Shown here piece by piece: positions 15,781 through 23,185 of a stretch of DNA of 32,672 bases. Origin of the DNA: Tannerella sp. Its GTDB lineage: Bacteria; Bacteroidota; Bacteroidia; Bacteroidales; Tannerellaceae. Below the pieces are notes generated by a model that worked only from the letters and a program-made list of their open reading frames with translations, searched no databases and was not told the origin of the DNA. Each line of letters opens with the position of its first letter. The stretch's first letter is position 1. Made by a program: the position numbers and the translations under genes. The stretch is taken from the NCBI GenBank assembly GCA_031266995.1, contig JAIRZY010000036.1:1-32672 (forward strand), in the 5' to 3' direction.

Positions 15781-17799
15781 TTATTTCAATGTATAGCCGA
15801 CGCCGGCCGTCAGCCAGAATCCTGCCTGGGGCACATTGCCCGTATCATAGTAATGCGTGTCGTACAGGTTGTTAAGGTTGAGGTAGAAATTCCACTGCCG
15901 GTGTTCACAGTTCAGTTTCAGGTCGGCCGTCGAGAAGGCCGGATAGGGATGCTGTCCCATGTCGACGCCGTCCTCGTATTTGCGGAATGTTCCCATGCGT
16001 TTCTGCACGCGGAAATACCAGTTCGCCGATAAACCCCTGTAAATGGAATGATTCAACTGCACGGTACATTTGTCTCGCAGATAATTCAGTGAATACCGGG
16101 ATTCCAGCCCTCTGCTGTCGCACGTCTGGTTCGTGCGCGCATAGTTGAGCGCGAGAGTCGTACGCTCCAGTGAAGGCCATTTGCTGCCCGGGCGAAACGT
16201 CAGTCCCGCCTCTATACCTTGCTTGTCGAGTTCGGTCAGGTTCCACGATGCCCACTTCGCATCACCCGATTCCCGCACCCAGTCGATAATATTGCGCCCC
16301 CACATTAGGTAACCTGCTAACGAGACGCTTACAAGCTGATGATTATATTTGATACCCAAATCAATCGACTCCGAACGCTCGGATTTCAGCTTTTCGTTGG
16401 CGAGATGGGTTTCGGTCGTGTAGTAGAGGTCGGTAAAGGTTGGCATACGTGAGGATTGGCTCCACGTCGCGTACACTTTGAGGACATCGTTCGGGCGACA
16501 GGCAAGGCTGACGGACGGATAGAAATGGGCCTCCTGCTGAATCGTATTGCGGCTCATCAGCACACCGGCCGAAGCGACGAAATACTCCAGATTGGCAGTA
16601 TGTTCCAGCGATATAGACGTGTTGGTACGCTCGTCGTAATGCGTATAATGGCCGTGCGCACGCGCCATCGGCAGGCCCAGATTGCTGCTCAATATTTCTT
16701 CGCGGCGCAACTCACCTCCCAGATTCGTAATGCCTAACCGCGACTTGTATTGGAAAATCAGATTTGCGCCGTATGTATCGCCACGATGGTAGTTTCGCCC
16801 TGTGTCCGTGTCTTTTATGAGATCGAATTGGTCATAGTGCCTGTCCCAGTACAGGATGGGAATGATTTTGAATAAGTTGCCGAACGAGCCTTTCACGGTT
16901 CCCATCAGTGTGCTCAGTCGTTCGTACTGGTTTGGATAAAGGGCTGAATAAAAAGTGTTTGCTCCGTATTTTTTATCGCTGTAACCCAGTTGAACATCGA
17001 GAAAAGATTTTTCTTTCACAGTCAAACGAGTTTGCCACAGCATATTATAGATAGAATAATCACTGTTTGCCATATATCCGTCCGACTTCCGGCGGCTGAC
17101 TGACAGACTGTTGTCCGTCGACCCGATGGCAACAGTGCCACGCGCTTCCATACCGTAAAGCCCATGCATACCGGCCTCAGCCTGAGCATAGATGCGCGTA
17201 TCTGCTTCTTTTTTGGTGATAATGTTTATTCCGCCCGAAAAAGCACCCGATCCGTAAATAAGCGCGGAAGGGCCGTGTACGATTTCGATGCGTTCGATGT
17301 CGGAAAGACTGACGGGAATGTCGAAGCTATAATGTCCTGTGTGTGGATTGGTTAGATTGATACCGTTCAACAGTATGGCCGTTTGGTCGGCCGAGCCGCC
17401 GCGGATGGAAATATCGGCTTGTACGCCGTGTCCGCCGCGCTGGATGACGTCGATGTGTGCGGCGTATGTGAGAAGATCCTGGATACTTCGGACAGGCGCT
17501 TTTTCGATTTGCGCTTTTGTGATGACCGTGACCAGTTTGGCAGCTTGGCTGACAGGCATTTCCGTACGCGAAGCTGTCACGGTCACTTCTTCCAGCTTTT
17601 CTTCCAGCAACTTTTCAGGCTGCTGTTCTGCGGCAACCGTCTGCGCCGACGTCGAAGTTACATGTGCAAATGTCAGCGTGCAGCACGTTAATACTCCAAT
17701 ATTTACGATTCGGTGCATACTGTTGAAGGCACTGTAGCTTTTTCTCGAAAATCGCTTGAAACGGGAAACGCTACATTCATTTTTTCTTTTTCTTTTCAT
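15781..17799 (-). CDS. TonB-dependent outer-membrane receptor, BtuB/CirA-like
   Basis: 672 residues. The N terminus (KRFSRKSYSAFNSMHRIVNIGVL...TSAQ) is the long basic leader plus signal peptide common on this phylum's receptors, so the start at 17799 is kept rather than ATG 17718. A TonB box-like EEVTVTASR is followed by a plug (about 70-185; IRGGSADQTAILLNG, HGPSALIYGSGAFSGGINIIT) and a 22-strand-type barrel ending GFWLTAGVGYTLK with the expected C-terminal aromatic pattern. It lacks the carboxypeptidase-like N-terminal extension of SusC proteins. Ligands of such receptors are cobalamin, haem or siderophores; none can be assigned. No B12 riboswitch is seen in the leader of about 95 nt. Confidence 0.88.
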   Translation of the reverse strand: MKRKRKNECSVSRFKRFSRKSYSAFNSMHRIVNIGVLTCCTLTFAHVTSTSAQTVAAEQQPEKLLEEKLEEVTVTASRTEMPVSQAAKLVTVITKAQIEKAPVRSIQDLLTYAAHIDVIQRGGHGVQADISIRGGSADQTAILLNGINLTNPHTGHYSFDIPVSLSDIERIEIVHGPSALIYGSGAFSGGINIITKKEADTRIYAQAEAGMHGLYGMEARGTVAIGSTDNSLSVSRRKSDGYMANSDYSIYNMLWQTRLTVKEKSFLDVQLGYSDKKYGANTFYSALYPNQYERLSTLMGTVKGSFGNLFKIIPILYWDRHYDQFDLIKDTDTGRNYHRGDTYGANLIFQYKSRLGITNLGGELRREEILSSNLGLPMARAHGHYTHYDERTNTSISLEHTANLEYFVASAGVLMSRNTIQQEAHFYPSVSLACRPNDVLKVYATWSQSSRMPTFTDLYYTTETHLANEKLKSERSESIDLGIKYNHQLVSVSLAGYLMWGRNIIDWVRESGDAKWASWNLTELDKQGIEAGLTFRPGSKWPSLERTTLALNYARTNQTCDSRGLESRYSLNYLRDKCTVQLNHSIYRGLSANWYFRVQKRMGTFRKYEDGVDMGQHPYPAFSTADLKLNCEHRQWNFYLNLNNLYDTHYYDTGNVPQAGFWLTAGVGYTLK

Positions 17800-17894
17800 A
17801 AGGCATAAATTTTAAAATAAGACTTAAAGATATGATATATAAATAACTGTGCAATCAGTTTCTCTCTTCCGGAATTTCCGGCAAAAGATGGATG

Positions 17895-17925
17895 CAAAGA
17901 TAGAAAGAATGATTTGGCATGCAAA
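17895..17925 (-). promoter_or_regulatory. two-element promoter for the TonB-dependent receptor
   Basis: On the minus strand TTTG (17922-17925), 19 bp, then TATCTTTG (17895-17902). Both elements match the Bacteroidota consensus. The AT-rich leader between this and the start at 17799 holds no recognised riboswitch. Confidence 0.7.
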
Positions 17926-17983
17926 TTTATTTAAATATCGTTAACGTGCCATTTTAAAATACTTATGCCCGTAAAAAACCGTT

Positions 17984-17991
17984 TATCTTTA
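17984..17991 (+). promoter_or_regulatory. possible promoter of the ECF sigma operon
   Basis: TATCTTTA resembles TAnnTTTG with the last base changed, 20 bp before the ATG at 18012. A 15-bp sequence that recurs downstream of the operon (CTTATGCCCGTAAAA) lies at 17962-17976, near the -33 region. It might be recognised by the ECF sigma factor itself; this is inference. Confidence 0.35.
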
Positions 17992-18011
17992 CAGACTGAA
18001 AACAGTAATTG

Positions 18012-18563
18012 ATGTATCGCTATACGGAAGATGAATTGACGGAGAAACTGAGCCGGCCGGACACGCGACGGGAAGCATTTACGCACGTGGTTGATACTTA
18101 CGGCGAAAAACTGTACTGGATGATTCGTAAAATGGGTCTGTCGCACGACGATACGAACGATATTGTCCAGAACACGTTTATGAAGGCATGGATGAATCTG
18201 GACGGTTTCCGGGGCGATTCGAAACTTTCGACATGGTTGTACAAGATTGCCATCAACGAAAACATCACGTTCCTGAACAGGCAGCGCGCCATGAACAACA
18301 TTTCCATCGACGACACGGACGTGTTTCTGCTGGAAAAACTGAAAAGCGACGATTATTTTGATGGCGACAACCTGTTGTTAAAATTGCAGGAAGCGATATT
18401 GAATTTGCCTGAAAAACAGAGGATAGTATTTAATATGAAATATTATGAGGATATGAAATACGAAGAAATGTCCGAGATATTGGGCACATCTGTCGGCGCG
18501 CTCAAGGCGTCATATCATCATGCGGTAAAAAAAATAGAAACATTTTTAACAGATAGTGTTTAA
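18012..18563 (+). CDS. ECF-family RNA polymerase sigma factor
   Basis: 183 residues with only sigma regions 2 and 4, as in extracytoplasmic-function sigma factors. Region 2 has DDTNDIVQNTFMKAWMNLDGF and GDSKLSTWLYKIAINE (about 40-90). Region 4 has LNLPEKQRIVFNMKYYEDMKYEEMSEILG and VGALKASYHHAVKKI (about 130-178), a helix-turn-helix for the -35 element. ATG at 18012 is preferred to the TTG just before it. It is followed after 46 bp by a small membrane protein and then a Spy-like periplasmic protein, the arrangement of a sigma factor held by an anti-sigma. It is divergent from the TonB-dependent receptor. Confidence 0.92.
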   Translation: MYRYTEDELTEKLSRPDTRREAFTHVVDTYGEKLYWMIRKMGLSHDDTNDIVQNTFMKAWMNLDGFRGDSKLSTWLYKIAINENITFLNRQRAMNNISIDDTDVFLLEKLKSDDYFDGDNLLLKLQEAILNLPEKQRIVFNMKYYEDMKYEEMSEILGTSVGALKASYHHAVKKIETFLTDSV

Positions 18564-18609
18564 ACCTTTTGGCCTTTGATTCGTCAAAGTGCGCAGAGGA
18601 TAGAATTGT

Positions 18610-18990
18610 ATGGAAGCAAAAGAAAGCAAACTGGAGAAATTGAGGGGTCAGAATCCGTTTCACGTTCCCGAGGGATATATGGAAGGACTTACATCCCAAA
18701 TTATGAGCAGGATTCCCGACAATGTGCCACGGAGAGAAGCGAAAGTGATTTCTCTCAGCGAGCGATTACGTCCTTTATTGTATCTTGCGGGCGTTTTTGC
18801 CGGTGTGATAATCCTATTCAGGGTGTTTGTCAGTCCACTGACGCCCAAAAACGATACACAGCAAAGCGAATCCGCACAGATACAGACCTCCGATAGCGGG
18901 ATTACGGCGGAGGATGAAGAATACCTTGAGTATCTGCAACAGCATTATTACAGCGATCTGCTGGCCGGAAGTTTTGAAAATATGGATTGA
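18610..18990 (+). CDS. single-pass membrane protein, candidate anti-sigma factor
   Basis: 126 residues. An N-terminal cytoplasmic part contains NPFHVPEGYMEGLTSQIM, a motif I associate with small proteins beside ECF sigma genes in this phylum. One transmembrane helix follows at about 56-77 (LLYLAGVFAGVIILFRVFV), then an acidic tail (AEDEEYLEYLQQHYYSDLL). The topology and the place directly after the sigma gene suggest that it binds the sigma factor at the inner membrane. There is no recognisable zinc-binding anti-sigma motif (HxxxCxxC), so the function is inference from context. Confidence 0.7.
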   Translation: MEAKESKLEKLRGQNPFHVPEGYMEGLTSQIMSRIPDNVPRREAKVISLSERLRPLLYLAGVFAGVIILFRVFVSPLTPKNDTQQSESAQIQTSDSGITAEDEEYLEYLQQHYYSDLLAGSFENMD

Positions 18991-18997
18991 TACGGAT

Positions 18998-19516
18998 ATG
19001 AGAAAAAGGGTATTATATATTATTGTACCTGCATGTCTTGCCTTTGTTGCCACCGCATTGCACGGTCAGACAAACGGCAAGCCGAAATTTGACAGGCAGG
19101 AGTTTATGACAAAACGGAATGCCTACATCACAGTCGAAGCCGGACTGACGACCGACGAAGCAGTCGAATTTATTCCGCTGGAAAATGAAATGAAAGATAA
19201 ACTGTTTGAAATCGGTCACGAATGCCGCAAACAGAACAGGGATCTCCATTCGAAGAAGTCTCCGTCGGACGAAATGTATCTGAAACTCATTGACTGCAAT
19301 ATCGAAACACGCATCAGGGAAGCGCAGCTCGAGAAAGATTATTACGCCAAATTCAAGAAAATCCTTTCGCCCGAAAAGTTGTACAGATACCAGCAGGCAG
19401 AATTTAAGTTCATGCACGACTTCATGGGTGGAGATCAAGGCGACCAGCGACGTGCACGAAATAACGACAACGCGCGCGAAAAACGGCAACGCGATTTACA
19501 GGATAAAGATATATAG
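18998..19516 (+). CDS. Spy/CpxP-like periplasmic protein
   Basis: 172 residues. A signal peptide (about 1-23, ending ATALHGQ) is followed by a mostly helical, highly charged protein with MTKRNAYITVEAGLT, FIPLENEMKDKLFEIGHECRKQNRDL and LEKDYYAKFKKILSPEKLYRYQQAE. That is the helical hairpin pattern of Spy/CpxP/ZraP/CnrX proteins, which are chaperones or stress and metal sensors in the periplasm. The LTxxQ motif itself is not clear, so the call is at family-fold level. It starts 7 bp after the putative anti-sigma gene. The order sigma, membrane protein, Spy-like sensor resembles the cnrYXH metal-response logic. A strong hairpin terminator at 19642 ends the operon. Confidence 0.75.
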   Translation: MRKRVLYIIVPACLAFVATALHGQTNGKPKFDRQEFMTKRNAYITVEAGLTTDEAVEFIPLENEMKDKLFEIGHECRKQNRDLHSKKSPSDEMYLKLIDCNIETRIREAQLEKDYYAKFKKILSPEKLYRYQQAEFKFMHDFMGGDQGDQRRARNNDNAREKRQRDLQDKDI

Positions 19517-19641
19517 AATTTCGGCATTGCTAATCCGGCTGCATGCTTATGCCCGTAAAATTCGCTGCCATTGTCGGAAGTAATGGAATGTACCCGCCGT
19601 TTACAGGACAATAGCAGGTTAGAATGTGAGAATTAAAAAGA

Positions 19642-19672
19642 GGAGAATGAACTGCTTCATTCTCCGTATTTT
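19642..19672 (+). terminator. Rho-independent terminator after the ECF sigma operon
   Basis: GGAGAATGAA and TTCATTCTCC form a perfect 10-bp stem around CTGC, followed by GTATTTT. It lies 125 bp after the Spy-like gene and before the next promoter. Confidence 0.75.
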
Positions 19673-19768
19673 GAAATTCTCTCTGCATTTTTATTTTCTG
19701 AACTGCAAAGAATACGTAAAAATTATAATGTTGGCAATGCGGGTATTCTTCTCCTACACAAAAAAGGC

Positions 19769-19776
19769 TATTTTTG
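19769..19776 (+). promoter_or_regulatory. -7 promoter element for the frameshifted outer-membrane gene
   Basis: TATTTTTG, 20 bp before an ATG at 19797. Its presence argues for a start at 19797 or later rather than at an in-frame ATG at 19626, which would lie across the terminator hairpin. Confidence 0.5.
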
Positions 19777-19796
19777 CATCATTGAAACTAAATATA

Positions 19797-20539
19797 ATGA
19801 GGCAATTTATTTATTTTCCTGCGCTGTACTTGTTTATTCCGGTCTGTTTTCCGACAACGGCAGTCCGGAATCTTAAAAAGATGTTCGTCATATGCATTAT
19901 ACTCTGTACCGTGGCTGTTTCTGCAATAGCCCAGAGCGTGGGCGAAGGAAAAGAGACGCCGTCATTCCCCGCCGGCGATTCGCAGACGCACAAGCATCCG
20001 GATTATCCGCACCGTATCGTTCAGCCATCCGTTATTTCCTTAACGCCTCCCGGAGAACTGCTCAGGCATGTGGCGCCCGCATTTGGCCGATACGAAAATG
20101 CTTTTGCACTCGTATCCGGCATTGCGGTGATTCCATACGGCGAACGGGAGGCCTTTATCGGGACGGGCGGCTACGACCGCGCCGGCGCCATGCTGCGGTG
20201 GCAACTGTCCGAAAGCGTCTCGCTCGGAGGTGGCGGGTTTGCCGATAGGCAGTACAGTTACAGGCTGACGGGCGGACAAAACGCGTTCGGTGCCAATGCG
20301 GCTCTGGACTGGGCGGTTTCCGGCAGGCTGCGGCTGGGCCTGCACGGAAATACGTAAATGCCGTCGAAAACTCTTTGCTCTATCAATTGAATCCTTTCCT
20401 GAATCCGTATGTCGGGCTGCTCTGGGAGTATAAAATACAGGAAAACATGACCGTGGGAGGCGGTGTCAGACTGGAATATGACCGAATTAAAAGAAAATGG
20501 ACACCCGTCGGCAAGTTTGGCGCCAAATATTCGTTCTGA
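19797..20539 (+). pseudogene. outer-membrane beta-barrel-type protein broken by a single frameshift
   Basis: The first part (19797-20357) ends LRLGLHGNT then stop. From 20357, in a different frame, the reading continues without interruption as NAVENSLLYQLNPFLNPYVGLLW... to GKFGAKYSF and stop at 20539. Adding one base after TA at 20355-20356 would join the parts as GNTYNAVENS, giving a protein of about 247 residues that ends in phenylalanine, as barrel proteins do. A signal-like segment (MFVICIILCTVAVSAIAQ) begins at 19881; an alternative start is therefore 19881. The family is not recognised. The break may be a real one-base deletion or a sequencing error. Confidence 0.75.
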
Positions 20540-20618
20540 ATCTGCTTTTATAAAAAAGAGAGAGACCGGTTTTGTACGTAGCCGCCGTCACGGTTGAATC
20601 TTAGCTCATGCGATACTT

Positions 20619-20715
20619 ACTGTGTCGCGGCATGGTTTTGTATATTGGGGGATTCAAAGATTCTAAAATTTAATGATTCCAAAATTTTAAAATTCAGTTA
20701 TCCAATTATTCGGCT
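20619..20715 (+). repeat. dispersed head/tail repeat, full copy
   Basis: Head ACTGTGTCGCGGCATGGTTTTG then GGGGGATTCAAAGATTC, followed by a tail with an 8-bp period when read on the minus strand (GAATAATT GGATAACT GAATTTTA AAATTTTG GAATCATT AAATTTTA GAATCTTT GAATCCCC). It fills half of the gap between the broken barrel gene and the MFS gene. Confidence 0.7.
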
Positions 20716-20763
20716 ACTGTCCCGGGAAATGCGCCCGTTGTGCCAACGCCATGCTCCTACGGT

Positions 20764-21984
20764 TCACTTTGTCCTGAACACACGGCAAAACGTCGTCATC
20801 AGCAGGATGCACAGCCCGAGCAATCCAACGACGATATAGGCATACTGCATGTTGAACGCCTTCGAGATAGCGCCAATCAGCGGCGGAGCGACGAGCGAGC
20901 CAATGAAACTGATACTCGACAGGATAGTAAGCGCCATTCCGACAGGGATTTTCGACTTTGCTCCAACGAAACTGTATACCGTCGGCACCATGCAGGAGAT
21001 ACCCAGCCCGACCAGCATAAATCCCGACGAAATCATGACGACCTTCGCCGTCATTGAGGCGGGCAAGCTTCCCGGCAGAGCAGACGCAAAGAAGCCGGCA
21101 AAGATCAGCAGACCGGCCAGTTGCAGTACCCGCTGTTTCCCCAGTTTACCATATGCATAGTTAGTGAGAAAGCGTCCCACCGTCATCATCACCATGAACA
21201 CGAGGAAGCCTATCTGTAACGACCTGGGCGCATGGATAACCGATTCGAAGTACAGCCCGCTCCAGTCGAACATCGCGCTTTCGACGATCAGCGCAAACAG
21301 GCTGACAATGCCCAATTGAATCAGCAGCAGTTCGGGACGGCGAACGAAACTCCACAGCGCCGGCGGCGCCTTCTTTTCCGCCGCATCTGCAGGAACGGAC
21401 GAAGCCACAGGCGCGTCGTTCTGCAGATATTTCCGCCCGAAGAGGACAATCAGCACGATCACGGCCGCAACCATCACAAAATGCCACGTCGGCGGTACGT
21501 CGACGAGTATCATCAGGAAACCCGTCAGTGCGCCGAGGCAGGCGGCCAAGCTCCAGCAGCCATGAAACGTCGCCATAATCGTCCGCCCGAACAGGCGTTC
21601 AATGCTGATACCCTGCGTATTCAGCGAAATATCGCACAGATTCCAGAATACGCCGAAGCAGAACAGGCAAGCGCCCAGCACATACACATGCGAAACGACG
21701 CCGATGCTCAACAGCGCCGCGGCGTACCCCAGCACGCTTACCTGCACCATGATACGACTGCCGAGCTTCGATACCAAATAGCCCGCCAGCGGAATGGCCA
21801 CAAACTTGCCAACGGGTATCATGAACAGAATCCAGCCCCACAGCAGCGGATCGTCGGTGAAAATCGCTTTTATGTCCGGGATGCGACTTGCCCACGTAGA
21901 AAAACACAGCCCCTGCGCGAGGAAAAACGTCAGCATCGCGAAACGGATGTGCTCTTTCGAATATGCATTACTACTATTCATCAT
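20764..21984 (-). CDS. major facilitator superfamily transporter
   Basis: 406 residues with about 12 hydrophobic helices and a central polar loop (NDAPVASSVPADAAEKK) between the two six-helix halves. Features include WASRIPDIKAIF and GWILFMIPVGKFVAIPLAGYLVSKLGSRIMVQ, a variant of the MFS helix 2-3 loop, and MVPTVYSFVGAKSKIPVGMALTILSS. This resembles the YbjJ/fucose-permease-like subgroup often annotated in Bacteroidota without a known substrate. Two adjacent ATGs (21984, 21981) are possible starts. A frame extension to 22077 lies upstream of the likely promoter and is rejected. It is monocistronic as far as can be seen. Confidence 0.88.
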   Translation of the reverse strand: MMNSSNAYSKEHIRFAMLTFFLAQGLCFSTWASRIPDIKAIFTDDPLLWGWILFMIPVGKFVAIPLAGYLVSKLGSRIMVQVSVLGYAAALLSIGVVSHVYVLGACLFCFGVFWNLCDISLNTQGISIERLFGRTIMATFHGCWSLAACLGALTGFLMILVDVPPTWHFVMVAAVIVLIVLFGRKYLQNDAPVASSVPADAAEKKAPPALWSFVRRPELLLIQLGIVSLFALIVESAMFDWSGLYFESVIHAPRSLQIGFLVFMVMMTVGRFLTNYAYGKLGKQRVLQLAGLLIFAGFFASALPGSLPASMTAKVVMISSGFMLVGLGISCMVPTVYSFVGAKSKIPVGMALTILSSISFIGSLVAPPLIGAISKAFNMQYAYIVVGLLGLCILLMTTFCRVFRTK

Positions 21985-22011
21985 CTGCAAAAAATTAATT
22001 AATACGGCGTA

Positions 22012-22019
22012 CAAAGTAA
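22012..22019 (-). promoter_or_regulatory. near-consensus -7 element for the MFS gene
   Basis: The minus strand reads TTACTTTG, one base from TAnnTTTG, 27 bp before the MFS start at 21984, with a T-rich -33 region upstream. Confidence 0.4.
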
Positions 22020-22044
22020 GCGTTTTTTTGCTTGCATGCGAAAA

Positions 22045-22086
22045 AATGCATGAAATTATGAATCCCGGAATCGCCAAATCCTAAAT
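22045..22086 (-). repeat. tail-only copy of the 8-bp-periodic repeat
   Basis: On the plus strand GAATCCCG GAATCGCC AAATCCTA then GAATCTAA, the same 8-bp rhythm as the tail at 5884-5940. No head adjoins it. It lies between the MFS promoter region and the ferredoxin terminator. Confidence 0.45.
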
Positions 22087-22111
22087 TTCGAATCTAAAGC
22101 CCTTCCTGTCA

Positions 22112-22144
22112 TAAAAAACACAGGGAGCGAAACTCCGCCCCCTG
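22112..22144 (-). terminator. Rho-independent terminator of the ferredoxin gene
   Basis: On the minus strand CAGGGGGC and GCTCCCTG pair (8 bp with one G:U) around an 8-nt loop and are followed by TGTTTTTT. It begins 28 bp after the ferredoxin stop. Confidence 0.8.
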
Positions 22145-22171
22145 CGCTCTAAAATGCATTGATCCGCGCTG

Positions 22172-22339
22172 TCAAGCCGGATGTATTGCTTCGGTCGGGC
22201 ATGCATCGGCGCATGTGCCACAATCCGTACACATTTCGGGATCGATATGATAAATGTCACCTTCAGAGATAGCCTCTACAGGACATTCATCAATACAAGT
22301 CCCACAAGCAATACAATCTTCACTAATTACATAAGCCAT
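22172..22339 (-). CDS. 2[4Fe-4S] ferredoxin
   Basis: 55 residues, typical of clostridial-type ferredoxins. Two CxxCxxCxxxCP clusters are visible: CIACGTCIDECP and CTDCGTCADACP, eight cysteines in all, each set binding one 4Fe-4S cubane. It is a small soluble low-potential electron carrier for enzymes such as pyruvate:ferredoxin oxidoreductase in an anaerobe. It has its own promoter-like motif and terminator, so it is a single-gene unit. The symmetric repeat of the two halves (CPVEAI and CPTEAI) is normal for the family. Confidence 0.95.
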   Translation of the reverse strand: MAYVISEDCIACGTCIDECPVEAISEGDIYHIDPEMCTDCGTCADACPTEAIHPA

Positions 22340-22368
22340 TTTTTTCAATATTTGGAGTTAATACGCCG

Positions 22369-22376
22369 CAAAATTA
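22369..22376 (-). promoter_or_regulatory. -7 promoter element for the ferredoxin gene
   Basis: The minus strand reads TAATTTTG, 29 bp before the ferredoxin ATG, with an AT-rich -33 region. Confidence 0.6.
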
Positions 22377-22474
22377 AACTTTATTCATACATAAAAAAAA
22401 TTTCCAGCCATATTTTTCTCATCGCCTCCCGACAATATCTTGTCCTGACCTTCGTTATAGTCATAACAAACAAC

Positions 22475-23185
22475 ATGGCATTGAGACGGTTCATACTGAT
22501 ATTATGTATATGCGGCATCGCCGCACCGAGTATGCTGGCACAAAGGCAGAGACCTAAAAACCAGCCGTATGCTGATATGAAACGCTACCATTTGGGATTT
22601 CATATCGGCTTTCATACGCAGGATTTGATACTCACCCACAGCGGTGCAGCCGGTCCCGACGGCGAGGTATGGTTTGCCGAAATACCGGGATACGCGCCGG
22701 GGTTCAGTGTGGGAGTGATCGGCGACATGGCCGTCAATTCCTATATCAATTTGCGTCTCACGCCGACCGTTCATTTTGGCAACAAGGACTTTACCTTCGT
22801 CGAACAGAAGACTGGCGAGATTTTCGAGACCTCCGCCCGCTCCAACTACATCATGTTTCCGTTAGACGTCAAATACGCGTCGCTTCGCCTCAACAACTTC
22901 CGTCCTTACATGCTTGGCGGGGTATTTGCCTCGCTCGATGTCGGGCGCAAGAAAGGCAATCCGTTACTGCTGAAAGGACTGGATTACGGTCTTGAATTTG
23001 GATTCGGATGCGACATGTACCTGCCGTATTTCAAGTTCTGTCCCGAAATAAAATTCTGCTTCGGGCTGGCGGATGTGCTGGAAAAAGACAGAAGCGACCT
23101 AATTCAAGAAGTGGACCGCAAATATTCGCAAGCCCTTTCGCGAGCCACGTCGCGGATGATTGTCCTTACTTTCAATTTCGAATGA
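22475..23185 (+). CDS. porT: PorT-like outer-membrane protein of type IX secretion
   Basis: 236 residues with a signal peptide (MALRRFILILCICGIAAPSMLAQ) and an eight-strand-type barrel. The pattern of PorT is visible: GFHIGFHTQDL, a DGEVWFAEIPGYAPGFSVGVIGDM segment, INLRLTPTVHFGNK, SNYIMFPLDVKY and a final phenylalanine-containing strand (VLTFNFE). PorT is needed for export of cell-surface and secreted proteins with type IX C-terminal domains in Porphyromonas and relatives. The start at 22475 gives the proper signal peptide. Its 3' end overlaps that of cdsA by 14 bp, tail to tail. The main alternative is another member of the PorT/OmpW-like barrel families. Confidence 0.75.
   Translation: MALRRFILILCICGIAAPSMLAQRQRPKNQPYADMKRYHLGFHIGFHTQDLILTHSGAAGPDGEVWFAEIPGYAPGFSVGVIGDMAVNSYINLRLTPTVHFGNKDFTFVEQKTGEIFETSARSNYIMFPLDVKYASLRLNNFRPYMLGGVFASLDVGRKKGNPLLLKGLDYGLEFGFGCDMYLPYFKFCPEIKFCFGLADVLEKDRSDLIQEVDRKYSQALSRATSRMIVLTFNFE

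Noticed and set aside
17800-17895. Cobalamin riboswitch in front of the BtuB-like receptor
   Set aside because: The leader is short and AT-rich, with none of the conserved B12-box sequence or the required arms.
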